From assembly GCA_012931725.1 (NCBI GenBank), contig CM022953.1:25294355-25358354 (forward strand): 64,000 nt of DNA, read 5' to 3'. The stretch is from Litsea cubeba. Lineage: Eukaryota; Streptophyta; Magnoliopsida; Laurales; Lauraceae. The notes beneath the pieces are model-generated. The model ran no database searches. It saw only the letters and a program-made list of their open reading frames with translations, and had not been told where the DNA came from. Below, piece after piece: positions 11,327-23,090 of the stretch; positions within the stretch are counted from its first letter, which is position 1; each line of letters starts with the position of its first letter. The position numbers and the translations under genes are program-made.

Positions 11327-11634
11327 GATTTAACTTTCCATGTCACCACATTTTGTGTTTAAATTGGTGTATTATTGGTGGTGTACTTTGTATTGGAAGA
11401 AGGCTGGATTTTGTTATTTAAACTTCTACTTTCAGCTTATGGATGGTCATGTTTATGTCATTTTTAAGACTTCTTATTAAAATCCTTATATAGTAAATGA
11501 CATCTTTTGGATCTATTTGCCATCTACATAAATGCTTTTTCTTTTCTTTACATTGAAGATATCAAAGTTATGCTATGAGAAAGGTATATGTTTGCATGAG
11601 TATTGTTTGCAGACTATTTAGCAATTTGATGTCA

Positions 11635-11911
11635 ATGGGGGAGAAGAAGAAGAAAGAAGAAGAAACATAAAGACTGATTGGGAGATGAAGACTAAAGAAG
11701 ATAAAGAGGAATTGAAGCAAAGACACCATTGCTAGAACAATGGGGGAGAGCAAGGACATTGGGGGAGAAAAGAGAAGGAGCAGATTATGAGCAATGGGGG
11801 AGAGCAAGAACACCAGGGGGAGCTGAAGTAAGAAGAAGTGGATTGGACAAAAGTTGAAAGTTTTAATGGGTGGTTGAGTGTTATTTGCCATCAAATTGCA
11901 AAGGGGGAGAT
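11635..11911 (+). promoter_or_regulatory. Polypurine tract and five upstream polypurine-like copies
   Basis: AAAGGGGGAGAT directly abuts the 3' LTR and is the expected plus-strand primer. Five further GGGGGAG runs lie upstream at about 11638, 11743, 11760, 11796 and 11816. Multiple polypurine-like tracts are a known trait of SIRE-type elements; I infer relatedness from this. Confidence 0.7.
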
Positions 11912-13707
11912 TGTTAGATCCTAAGTTGTTTGCAATTTGATGTCTTGCATTTGCATAATAGTCATCTCATTAGGTTCATTTTCATTTCACATGTTTCTTC
12001 TTGAAAATCATCTTTTTACTCAACCTACTCATGTTTTGATTTAAACTCTTCTTTGGTTGATTTGAACCTTGATTTTAATCATGTTTTTCTTGATGAAACA
12101 ATGCATAAAGACACCCTTCAAATCTGAGTTTTTAAATGATTTCAAAAGGTTCATTTTTCAAAACTTCAGATGTTCAGAAAATTGACCTGACCAGTATGTC
12201 GGTCAAGTCATCGGTCCCCATCGGTCAACCCACAACTGAACCAAGGTTAACCGATGACTCCATCGGTTCCCATCGGTCAGCCTATCGGTTCCTATCGGTC
12301 CACTGATAGTACATGAAATCCCAGACCGAGACTCGTCGGTTCCAAAAACAGACGGCACCTTTTTCCATGATTGTTGTGCTATCGGCTCGCCTATCGGTTC
12401 CGCATCGGTCAACCGATGAAGGACGGTCAACCGATGAATGCAAAAGGGTCAGGAGAACTGTAAAAAATATGACCGTTGCATATGACCGTTGAGCCATCGG
12501 TCAACCGACGGGCTAGTTATCGGTTAACCGACAGGCATCCGTTGGACCACTTTTTCTATAAAAAAGCAAGTTCATTCCAAGATTTTGGTGACGTGAAAAA
12601 AGGCCATTTTTGGTGTTTTTGATGCCCAAGCAAAGGGAATGAACTAAGGAAGCGTGGTTGGTCCAAAGGAAAAGCTAAAGCTTGATTTCAAGAATTTAAA
12701 TTCTAGTAAGCTTTAATTTCCTTGTTCATATGTTTCATGCTTTGGTTTAAACTTTTGGAAAATGTTTTCTAGCATGCTAACTAAGTTGTGTGGTATCCAT
12801 TTCCTATTTAATCTTTATTTCACATGATTTGGATTTCAACACTTGATTTCAAACCAAGTTTTATTTTATACCTTGTTAATCATGCTTAGCCTAAATCTTT
12901 GATTTCTTTATAACATGATACATTAACTTGTTTGAATCTATCATTGATGTTTTCATTCATTTGAACTTTAGTTAAACCTTGTTTTGAAAACAACAATGAA
13001 TGTGCATCACATGTTTAGAAATATTTAGTTTCATACAACTTGTGAGATTTTGATTTTCATAATCATCATCAAGTTAAAATTTATACATGTGAAATGCACA
13101 TTGACTTCAATCATAAATTTGAGTGCTTTAAACCTTCAAATGACTTAAGCATACATTGACGGAGTTTATGTTTTAAACTTGATTGAAGTCTCCACACACA
13201 CACACCTTAAGCATTCATCTTTGCATTTCATTGTGTTGTGTGAGTTAGATTTTCATTTTCATATTCGCCTACTTAGAGGCATTCTACTTAAGCTTAAATT
13301 GTAATCTCTTAGAGTGTTTCGTGAACACACTTTCTTTAGAGAAATCACTTGCTTGTATAGGTTGTTGTTAAGCCTTGAAAAACAACATTGTAAGGTTATT
13401 GCTTATTCTTGGAAAGCATATTGTTATGGTTATTGCTTAGCCTATTGCAAAAGCATAAATAGTGGAAATCCGGTGGGGTGTTGAGCACAAACCGGTAGTG
13501 GATGTAGGCATTGAGGCCGAACCACTATAAATCATTGTGCAATGGTGAATTACTTGTGGTGATTGTTTGATTTACCTTCCGCACCTTCTCACATAATCAT
13601 CACTAGTTACAGGTGAATTGGAAAAGAATTTAAAATTGGCCAAAGTTGTAGATCACCCTATTCACCCCCCCCCCCCCCCTCTAGGGTTAGGATCCCTCGG
13701 ACTTTCA
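11912..13707 (+). repeat. 3' LTR of the long-LTR element
   Basis: This 1796-bp copy of 5758-7556 differs by scattered substitutions and a shorter poly-C run (about 13665-13679). It is followed at once by the AATTG target duplication. Confidence 0.9.
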
Positions 13708-13760
13708 AATTGCAATCATAGCCGTGTATTTAATCATATCTTTATTTGCATGGAAGTTTT

Positions 13761-13884
13761 GAAAAGATAATGCCACATTTCGTAATTTCACAGAAAATCA
13801 AGGGTACTGCCATATCCTCTTGGAAAAGATAATGGCACATTTCGTAATTTCATAGAAAACCAAGGGCACTCCCATATCCTTTTG
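13761..13884. repeat. 62-bp direct duplication
   Basis: Two adjacent copies start at 13761 and 13823 with GAAAAGATAATG and differ at a few bases. No coding content is apparent. Confidence 0.75.
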
Positions 13885-14589
13885 TCCTTTGTAATAGGAT
13901 CTTGAATCTCTTCTCAGCCTTAGGATTTATGTACAGAAATATGTACATAAATCGAAGGGTCCAAAATATCAAAGGATTCAAAAACTGAGCTCCCTTATTA
14001 TATAGATGCTTTTTCTTGAATAGCCTCATGAACCTCTATACCTCACCAACGAGTTTCATTAACGCAGTTTCTTTTCCCATTCACTATCAAAACACCTTTT
14101 TTTTCAGCCATTCTAATATAGTCAACATTTAATTCCACATAACCATAGTTTTCTCCTCCAAATTGTGTTATGCCCTCTCTATCACTTTATCCTTACTCTT
14201 TCACCTTTTAAATTCTCCCACTTTTTTAGTCACGTTTTATGTACTATCTCTCTCTTTTGAGTGCCGATGCAAATATCTAAAACTACTATTTTATATAATG
14301 TTGTCAAACTCTCTCTTAAAATAACCTTGTAGTTTTTACAAACTATTCAGTTATTTTTTCTAAATAGAAAAGACTTTATTTGGCTCCTATTAGTTCTACT
14401 TTCATACGTAATTGAATGCACTTTTCTCTTTTTAAAGTAGGTATTTACTAGGGTTGACCCAATGACGGTACTCCATGTATTCATGGATTTCAACAACCAT
14501 ATTCACACGATTCTTAACTCCTTTACAAAATACAAACGTAATAGATTTTTTAGCTTATTTCCAATACTGCCCCTAGAAATACTACATTA
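13885..14589. other. Intergenic, nothing identified
   Basis: AT-rich sequence with short frames only. I see no terminal repeats and no similarity to genes. Confidence 0.4.
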
Positions 14590-15800
14590 CCACGTTTGGT
14601 ATGTGATATGGCCTATAGCCCCACCCTATAGAAATTGAAATGTGACCTGCCTTTGTAGGAATTACATTAATGAAGCCCACCCTTCAATAACAATTATAAC
14701 ATGGGCCCTACCTTTATGAATTGTTGGATATAGAGCCCACCTTAAAAAATTATAACATGAAAATCAAATTTATTAATTAAGACATGGGACCCACTTTTAT
14801 AGCAATTAGAACATTGGCCTGCCTTTACATGGGCCCACTGTATAAATTTCAATAAAGATTCACATAGGGATGGTTGTAAATGGGACCCACTTTAAAAATG
14901 AAACATGGGTCCCACCTTTATAGGAATTACAATGCAGTCTCACCTTTTTCAAGTAGAGTTTTTTTTTTTTTTTTTTTTTTTAGCTAAAGCAAATGGATAT
15001 AAATAATGCAAATTGGATGGAAATAAACTCTTAGAATTTTTAAAATAATTCTAATGGTGGGTTCTATGTTATAAAAAGGTGAACTCCACTTACCAGAATT
15101 TCAAAAGGTGGGGTGGGTTTACAATCACAAAAGTGGCCCTACTTTATAATTCCTAAAAGTGGATCCCATGCTTACAATCATAAAAGATGGGCCGACACAG
15201 ATATTCATATAAAGGTGTGCCTACGTTGTAATTCTTATGAAGGTGGGTCCTATGTTTTTATTTCTAAATGTGGGTCCCATATTATAATTCCTATAAAAAG
15301 TGGGCCCCATATTTTGAGTTTATAAATGTGAGTCTCATGTTATAATTTTTAAAGGCAGGCTGTATCTTAATTTATGTCCAATAATTTCTAAAAGTGGGGC
15401 ATAAAAGATGGGCCGACACAATTATTCATTTAAAGGTGTGCCCACGTTGTAATTCCTATGAAGGTGGGCCCCGTGTTTTTATTTCTAAATGTGGGTCCCA
15501 TATTGTAATTCCTATAAAAAGTGGGCCCCATGTTATGAGTTTTTAAATGTGAGTCTCATGCTATAATTTTTAAAGCCAGGCTGTATCTCTATGTCCAATA
15601 ATTTCTAAAGGTGGGGCCCATTTTATAATTGTTGAAGGGTGGGCCTCATTTTTTTTTTTAATCCCAAAGCAGTCCACATTTCAACTTTTACTAGGGAAGT
15701 ATTTCTAGAAGTGGGGCCATGTTATAATTGTTAAAAGGTGGGCCTCATTTTTGCAATCACAAAGGCGGGTTCTCATTTCAATTTTTATGGGGTGGGCCAT
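14590..15800. repeat. Degenerate GTGGGCCC repeat block with inverted halves
   Basis: The right half (about 15060-15800) repeats phrases such as GTGGGCCCCATGTTATAATT every 30-40 bp. The left half (about 14600-14960) carries the same phrases in reverse complement. A 22-base poly-T at about 14959 lies between them. The right half also holds a 221-bp tandem duplication (15181-15401 and 15402-15620). The layout suits a fold-back or hairpin element that grew by internal duplication. No coding sequence is present. Confidence 0.65.
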
Positions 15801-16229
15801 GTTTACAACTTATAATCAAAAGTGGTAACACGGTGCTTTTAAGGGGATTAATGGAAATCATCTGAAAAATTAATACAGCTGTAACTTGTAAAGGGCACTT
15901 AGAACCGTATGAATATATGGGTTTCAAGCCCTGTACACGTGGAACACCGTCAATAGGCGAAAGTCGTCGCTGCACCTTAGTTGCTGCACTGTAGCCCAGC
16001 CCGTATTTACTATTATAAGATCAAAATGCTAGCATAATTTCCAAGATAGTGTCTCCTAACTTATTTATTTATTCAAATCCTTATCTTCCATGCACTTTAT
16101 CATACTCTATATTATTCTTTCCTATAAGTCCATTTATCCGCCTAGATAAGCCCTTAAGACAAGATCAGGTCAAGTGATCATGGGAGCCAAGAAAAGGGAA
16201 TTCATAGGATAAGGGTGGAGCACTTCAGT

Positions 16230-16440
16230 TAACATTGTGAAGCTTTATCTAAGTCCCATGTCGAAAATATCCAAGTCTTGACCCTGGGCTTATAAGTCAA
16301 ACCTCGTCTTAACTCAACATGAAGTGTATTGAAGCTAATTGGCCCCAGATCCCATAAGAACTACGAAGTTAAGCGTGCTCGGTGGAAAGTCATCGCGCAT
16401 GCACGTGAGCCAAGGCGGGTTGTGACACTAATGAGATGCA
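16230..16440 (+). repeat. 5S-rRNA-like tract, probably a degenerate Cassandra-type LTR
   Basis: Bases about 16345-16385 match the central part of plant 5S rRNA: AGATCCCAT, then GAACTACGAAG, then GTTAAGCGTGCTCGG. This covers the internal promoter box A region. The 5' and 3' ends of 5S rRNA are not recognisable. The tract sits in sequence containing a CCCATGTCGAAAA-type phrase and ends near TTGTGACAC, as in Cassandra TRIM LTRs, which carry a 5S-like promoter. A stray 5S pseudogene is the alternative. Confidence 0.5.
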
Positions 16441-18263
16441 TTATGTCTGCTTCTAACACTAGTTTAATTGCTATAATATTTTCACCCAACCTCTTAACCT
16501 TCACAATCTTTTATTTCACATCCTTATATACTATTATACCTACTCACAATGTTCTTTCTTTCATAGTAGAGTTTATCTTTTCACTTTGCCTCCTATAAAC
16601 AACTACTTTAACTCTTCTTATTTTCATTGAATTGGAAACTTTCTTACCTATCAGAATTTCCATATTTCAACTAGTATATCGAACCCTTCTTCTTCTTTTG
16701 GACTAACCCTTTTACATGCACTCATTCAAATTGGTGTATGAATCTTTGCCTACTTTTTACCGCAACTGGGCGTCATTGCAGTGAATTGCTTAAAGCGGCG
16801 AATGCCCTAGCATGTAGCCCTTGCCTAATTTTATTGCAACCTGTAGTTGTTACAGTGTGTCAGGGATCGCCCTATCATGTAACCCTTACCTACTTTTTTT
16901 TTCATATTTTGGGGTTTTGATACTGTAGGTACTTAGTCATCTCACATTTAACACTCATTTTTGTCCCTATATGCATATGGAGATTCAAGCACATAACTGG
17001 ATAAACAAGTAAGGAATAAAGATATTGTTGGATCCTTAGACTTGACCTACTTGTTAATCAACTCCCAAACTATGGACCTTTAAGAGAGTCCATAACCATA
17101 TTCTCTCAATGGGGATTGGGGTCCTTTGTGTTACTGGGTAAATGGAGGTTAATTGGTACCATCATGCAGTCTCAACGTGAACCCACCACATTAATTAATC
17201 TAGCTAGTTAAAAGGGCCAACCTTTTTAAAACCATCGCTAAATAGGGTAGATGAGAGTTGATTTGCAACCTGTAAGCTATAGATTGGACTAGGTTTCTAT
17301 TAGGTTGATGGGTCAAATAGAAAGAATGAAATACATTCAAACCTAACTCATTTATTGATACAGTCGGAAATTTCAACTTGAACCAAACTAAAAATGGAAA
17401 AGCTCAACCTGTATCCTGAAATATGGGTTGAATTTTACTTGAATTGACAGTGGGTAAGGAATTCCCACCCTTAGGCAGGGCTCGACCCACGTTAAGCCCC
17501 CACCCACCCCGATAAAAGGCCATATGAGGTATGAGGCCCGTCTGTCCCAACCCCCACTTAGAAAGCCCATCAAGCCCCCTCCTTCTCTTTCAAACCCTAT
17601 CGGCAGAAATCCTCTCCCACTTGCTCTCAAAAAGTTCCCAAATCTGGATGGTAGATATCCTCTCTCCCTCTCTCAAACCACCTTTTCCTTTCTTTTCCTC
17701 CTTTCGAGTAAAAAACCCTTCTCATGTAATGCCATCCCTTTATGGTTTCAAAGTAAAATCTGAAACTTCAACTTCAAGAACAAGAAGAATAATTTGTAGC
17801 TAATAGTTTTTATGTTCATTTCCTCATTCATTAGATCCCTTCTTTCTGTGATTTTTTTTTCTGGTTTTCTATGATGCGTATTGGCCTGAAAAATCTTCAT
17901 ATTGATCCAAAGCTTGAACACTTTAAAAATACAATCTCACCTACAACAGCACCCAGTCCCATTAAACCAAAGGTATTTCACATTTACCCTAGATCCTTAT
18001 TGCTTGAGTTTGTATGGACTATGCTTTATTCAGTAGTGTGGTCCTTACTGCAAAAGCATCTCTTATCCATGAAGCAACTAAGCAAGTGTACAATACTTTG
18101 TAATCAGGTTATATTGTTTTGAGTTCTTGGAATGCCCCCTAAATTTGGTAAAGATGTAACATCTATTAGCGGTGAAGGGGAATGTCAGCTGCTTGTCTAG
18201 TTTCTTATTTTGGTCTGGTCAATAGGTGGCGTGGGTTAAGACCGTTATTTATTTAGTTTCTTA
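16441..18263. other. Intergenic, no gene supported
   Basis: Short frames such as 17524-17803 are proline/serine-rich and lack domains. No splice-supported exon series or transposon end is visible. Confidence 0.4.
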
Positions 18264-18676
18264 TAGATTCTTGGCAAAATTAGCGAAAGGTTCCTATAAG
18301 TCAATATTTCCAGCCTCCAGTCCAATGAAATATTTTTTAAGGCCTATGGTCCAATTAGTTAGACTGTTTGCAGCCTTAGGTCCCTGAGTCCACATGATCT
18401 CATTTTTTAGGACTAAATTGGCCTTTGAACCATTTTAGGCATAAAACTTGAAATTTGAAATTTAAAATTTTATATTATCCCTCTTCATCTGCAACGAGCC
18501 AAAATTTGAATCTGAAACTCTCTACAGAGACCAAGAGAGAGGGAAAGAAGATCGAAATTGATCAGAGAAGGGCTCGTCCCTTCTCATCGTTGGAACCGGA
18601 GAAGATAGAGAAGACCGGAAGGAGGATTCTGTTCTCGCACTTGTCGCCCGTCGTCTATGTCGGATAAGGGAGAGTT

Positions 18677-19055
18677 CTGATGCTCCCGCCTTTCGTCGCC
18701 AGGCGCCGCTAGTTCCGAAACCATCGCTTCACGATCACCGTCTTTCCAGTCCGGTCGCCCGCCCATCGCTGCACGATCGCCGTCGTCGTCGTTGTCTTTC
18801 TGTCCGGCCGCCAGCCCATCGTCGCCTTGGAAGACATCAGCAGAAGAGACTGGTTCCGATGCTCCCGCCTTTCGTCGCCCATCGCCAGGCGCCTGCTATT
18901 CCCTGTAACAGGAGAATCTGAAACCATCGTTGCACGTTCGCCGTCTTTCCAGTCCGGTCGCCCGCCCATCGCTGCACGATCGCCGTCGTCGTCGTTGTCT
19001 TTCTGTCCGGTCGCCTGCCCATCGTCGCCGCGGAAGACAACCGCAGAAGAGCCTG
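18677..19055. repeat. GC-rich tandem duplication inside MULE 1
   Basis: Two diverged copies of about 180-200 bp start at about 18677 and 18858 with GATGCTCCCGCCTTTCGTCG. Each contains a CGCCGTCGTCGTCGTTGTC run. Frames on both strands are Arg/Ser-rich and unrecognised. The base composition differs sharply from the flanks, so this may be a captured host fragment, though I cannot name a source gene. Confidence 0.7.
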
Positions 19056-19184
19056 GGCGCTGCGTTCTCTGTTCTGTAGCAGAGAACAGATATCGAAGAG
19101 GAAGAAGACCCAGTTGGGCCGTCTCAGGTCTTGGGTCATTCCAGGTCAAGTCTAACCCGACCCAGTTTGCGTAGAGAAGCCCGG

Positions 19185-19640
19185 CTTAGTGTTTGATAAA
19201 TTTATCTTAGTTTTTGAAAAAATTATTTGAGCTTTTTGAGAAATCTATATGAGTTTTTATGAAATTTATCTGAATTCTTAAACAAATTTCTTTGAATTCT
19301 GGATAAATCTATCTGAGTTTATGGCTAAGCCCAGCTTAGTGTTTGATAAATTTATCTGAGTTTTGGATAAATTTATCTGTGTTTTTGACAAAGTTATCTG
19401 TTTTTTGTCAAATTTATCTGTATTTTTGTCAAATTTATCTGTATTTTGGACAAATTTATCTATATTCTAGACAAATTTATCTGGGTTTTTGTGAAAGTTA
19501 TCTATGTTTTTGTCAAATTTATCTGTGTTTTTGTCAAAGTTAACTGTATTTTTGGCAAATTCATCTGAGTTGTTTTTTAAATTTTATTTGAGTTTTTTGG
19601 CAAATCTATTTGCGTTTTTTTGAATTCTATTTGTGTATTT
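19185..19640. repeat. About 21-bp minisatellite, AATTTATCTGTGTTTTTGTC type
   Basis: Roughly 20 diverged units of 20-22 bp repeat the core TTTATCTG-GTTTTTG. The open frame over it is an artefact of the repeat. Single or few units of the same core occur inside the MULE at 45164-46698 (about 45585-45715 and 46495-46555). Confidence 0.8.
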
Positions 19641-20193
19641 TAATGTTATTTGTGTCTTTTCAAATTTATTCCGTTTTTTGAAATTATTGCATTTTTTAAA
19701 ATTTATTTTTGTTATTTTAAATTTATTTGCATTTTTTAAAAATTTCTTTGGATCTTTTGAGATCTATTTGAGTCTTTTGAAATTTATTTATATTTTCTGA
19801 AATTTATTTGGATATTGTGAAACTTATTTGCATCTTTTTAAATTTATTTACGTTATTTGATTACATATTGCTTTTTTTTAAACTTATTGCATTTTTTGAA
19901 ATTATTTCATTTTTTTAAAATTTATTTTTGTTATTTTGAAATTTATTTGTGTGTTTTTAGAATTTATTTAAAAATCTGGGGATTCCATTAATCGTGGGCA
20001 ATTAAATGTTAGTTGGCCATTATTAATGGGATACCCCACTAATCATGGGATATGATTAAAAGAAAGGGCAAATTGGACATTTTAGGTGTGAATAAGTGTG
20101 AGAGGGACCTTTGGCTCTATGACTTTTTTTTGTGGACTTAAGGCAATAATGTGAAATGTTCAGGGACCCGTCGCCGAATGCCCCTAGATTCTT

Positions 20194-23090
20194 TATTATT
20201 GATTCTAAAAATTACTAGGAGAAGTTAACAATTACTAGGAGAAGTTAATAGGTTGTAAATTTATTTATTTATTTTGCACTTTTTAGATTCAAGCACAGAC
20301 AGAGATTTAAAAAAAAAAAAAAAACTTAATTGACCATCGCCAGCCCCCCTCAAACGAAAATCCTCGGTTCGCCACTACCTTAGAAAAACACTTTCTAATT
20401 GGTCTTTCCCAAGCCCCTTAACTAAGTAAATTCTCCTTGGAAAACCACTCTTATCTTAAGAAATATTTATGTGTTTATTTCATAAATGGCCCCTTCAAAA
20501 GTTGGAAAACATCCTTATTGCTATGAAAAATTTTATGCAGTGCAGCAATCAACGTGGCAGTAGATGGAAGTTCTCTCACCTTCTTAGAATTTGATTTTGT
20601 AGGGTGATGTCAGAGCAATTATTTACTATTCAAGAGAAGACCGGTGAATATTATCTTTTAACTCATGATCTTTTCTTTTATGCCACTGATAATGCATTAA
20701 ATTGAATTCTAATAAATTAAATAGGCATAGAGGGAACAAATGGATCTTATATTTAAAAAAAAAAGGAAAAAAATTATCTTATAATTTCCTCTATAATATG
20801 CCATTGTGATTTTATAGTGCTTTGTTTTCCAACCTGTTCCCCATCTAAGAGATAGGCATTGGAGTTGAATCTAAATTGAGGCTAAACATTAGACCCAATA
20901 ATGAGTAGTGATCTCATGCTACTAAAAACCCACATGAGAGTATGCTCAAATGAGTTGAGACATACAACAATTATACTTAGATAATCTATTTGAAAAACAA
21001 AATCATGCATGGCTTATTTACATAAAAAAACAAATACGAATCAATAAAAATAATAGAAGCATCATATAAAAAATTAATATAAGAATCATATAAGAACCCA
21101 CAAAAGAATTAACATAAGAATCATACTCAAATAAATCCATATATATATATGACTAAATAAGTTTACATATATATAAATAAGAAAAATAAGATGGCTAAGC
21201 TTGGCCTAGCCTAGTATTGTCTAAGCCTGACCCTCAAATTAGTGGGCCTCCGAAAATTCTGTACCAGTCCGGTCCCTGGGTTTTTTTTTTTTAGAAAAAC
21301 AAAAGCCCTCATTTTGTGGGCCTTCCAAGGGCTCATATAGGTTTGGCACTCTCATAGGAGGGGCTAAGTTGAAAGCCCTACTCAGCATTAGAATTGATAG
21401 AAGTTTTTTTTTTTTTTAATGGTAGAAAAAGTTACATTGTGAGAAAACTAGAATCAAAACAGGAAAAAATCAATAAAAGTAAATTAAATATTTTTTTGGC
21501 AATTTACTTAAAAATTACAAGGAATTATGGTAAACACCAAATAGTAGCAGGGATTCAATTTTTTGGCCAAAAATGATAATTAGGAATTAAGGTTTAATTT
21601 TGTTATGAATATGCCTGTGGGTTAACATATCACAACTCTAAACCTAAGTGCCAGAGCACAGAGCGGGAGCGACAAGTGCTAAATCGCTAATTTTAAAATA
21701 ATTATGTGTTTGGAGCGCATATACAACATAGTGTCTGTGGGTTTATAAACAATTAATTAATGAGCACAAATATATCTTATCCATATATTCAAGTATCAAA
21801 AATGGAGAAAAAAGAACTAACTTTGCAATTTGATCATATAAATAAGACAATAATTAATAAGTCATAAGAAGTTTCTTCATTCAAAAGATAAATGTTAAGC
21901 TTATAGAAAAAGAAAATGCATATAAATCAAAGATTCTGCATGGTTCGCTTTATTTTCGGTTGATCCGCGCTCCATCATAGACTGCACCGCGATTCCAAGA
22001 CATTTGAATAGCGGTTTGAGGACGGTTCCACTCTAAAGACGCCGATCTGTATTTTTGAAATGGAATTGAGAAGGCTGGGCAGTTCCGAGTACTAAGATCT
22101 ATACTAGAGCATCCCCATTCTTATCTTCTTTCTTGGTCTCTTTCCAGGCTCATAGAAGAGGTACAATGATCCTTTTTCATATGTAAATGCGCATTTTAGA
22201 GTCTATGACTCTATTTCGTCCTTTTCTGTGAATGGTGACACTGCTCATAGAATTTTTATACTAGGGACTTCTTTGAAAATTATGAGCATTGTTATATAAT
22301 ATTTAGATTATCATTGCACTCGATTTAAATGAATACATAGTATTCTAATATTAAATTTCATGCAAGGAATGAACCTTATTAGTTATTACTGTGGGTTTGA
22401 TTACTATAGTCAAGCAACAGGGACTTCTCTTCTGGTGATGTGGGCGAACGAAAAAGGCCTCTTCAAGAAGGTTGTAATTGAAAGAACTGATGGTCCCGGG
22501 TGGATGTAGAAATTGAGTTCGCCGAAAACCTTTGTGCGCTCACATTGTAAATATTTTTAGGTATCTTTGGATGATCAATCAAGGGTTTCCATCTCTCTTA
22601 TTTAGAGCATACTATAGAAATCATGGTTACTTCGGACTCTACCCCTCCTCGAATTCTATATCTCTAATAATCCTAATAAACGTGAGAATTCTGCCAAACC
22701 GGGACTTTGGTCCTGATCCTAACTCTATAGTTAAGAGTTTGATTCAAACTCTATGACTTATTGGGAGTTCATCCACGACACACTGTCGTGCTCGATCTGG
22801 CATAGGCCCTATGGCAGTCGAGCCACACAATTTTTCCATCTAACAATGTCCAGAGACAGTTGAAAAGGATAGAATGAAGGGGAAAATAAAAGAAATTAAT
22901 GGAAAAAGAAAAAGATTAGAGAGGGCTTTTACCTCTGCTTGAAAATGGTAAAAGGAAAAGGGGTTTGGGGTTTTTGAGGTAAAAGAAAAGAAAAGCAGAG
23001 AAATTAATATGGAGAAAGATATTTACTGACAGTAATTAGTAAGAGTGAGTCGACCCAAAGACTCACCGAGTCAAGTCGAGTCGAATCCCG
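20194..23090. other. Intergenic, no gene supported
   Basis: Mostly AT-rich. A minus-strand phrase near 20340-20380 (TAGTGGCGAACCGAGGATTT) resembles a common plant DNA-transposon terminus, and a GC-rich patch lies at 21190-21390. No ORF over 80 codons and no paired transposon ends were found. Confidence 0.35.

Larger units (their letters stand above)
5758..13707 (+). mobile_element. Long-LTR non-autonomous copia-like element with gag and an extra ORF, no pol
   Basis: This 7.95 kb element is bounded by 1.8 kb LTRs and a 5-bp target duplication AATTG (5753-5757 and 13708-13712). The tRNA-iMet primer site is at 7559-7570 and a polypurine tract ends at 11911. The interior is only about 4.35 kb and holds a coiled-coil gag (7671-9209) and a second ORF (10123-11326). 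No protease, integrase, reverse transcriptase or RNase H is visible. The gag style, long LTRs and repeated GGGGGAG tracts resemble the SIRE/Maximus lineage of copia elements, so I infer a derivative mobilised in trans. By eye the LTRs differ at roughly 20-25 positions over 1.8 kb, so insertion was fairly recent. Confidence 0.85.
18273..20184. mobile_element. Non-autonomous Mutator-like element 1
   Basis: The left end begins GGCAAAATTAGCGAAAGG and the right end, read in reverse complement, begins GGGGCATTCGGCGACGGG. Both continue into related sequence containing GGTCCCT-like and AAGTCCA-like words. A perfect 9-bp target duplication TAGATTCTT flanks the element (18264-18272 and 20185-20193), which is diagnostic of Mutator transposition. 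The interior has a GC-rich duplicated block and a TTTATCTG minisatellite but no transposase. Its ends are related to those of the element at 45164-46698. Confidence 0.8.

Noticed and set aside
17388..17803. Several overlapping frames near 17.5 kb
   Set aside because: Pro/Ser-rich composition, no homologue recognised, and overlap on both strands.
18709..19174. Overlapping Arg/Ser-rich frames on both strands
   Set aside because: They mirror a GC-rich tandem duplication in MULE 1; with no codon bias or domain they are not credible genes.
19343..19543. 66-codon repetitive frame
   Set aside because: It is a translation of the 21-bp minisatellite, with the repeat length divisible by three.
20330..20400. 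Minus-strand TAGTGGCGAACCGAGGATTT phrase resembling a DNA-transposon end
   Set aside because: No partner terminus or target duplication was found, so I do not call an element.
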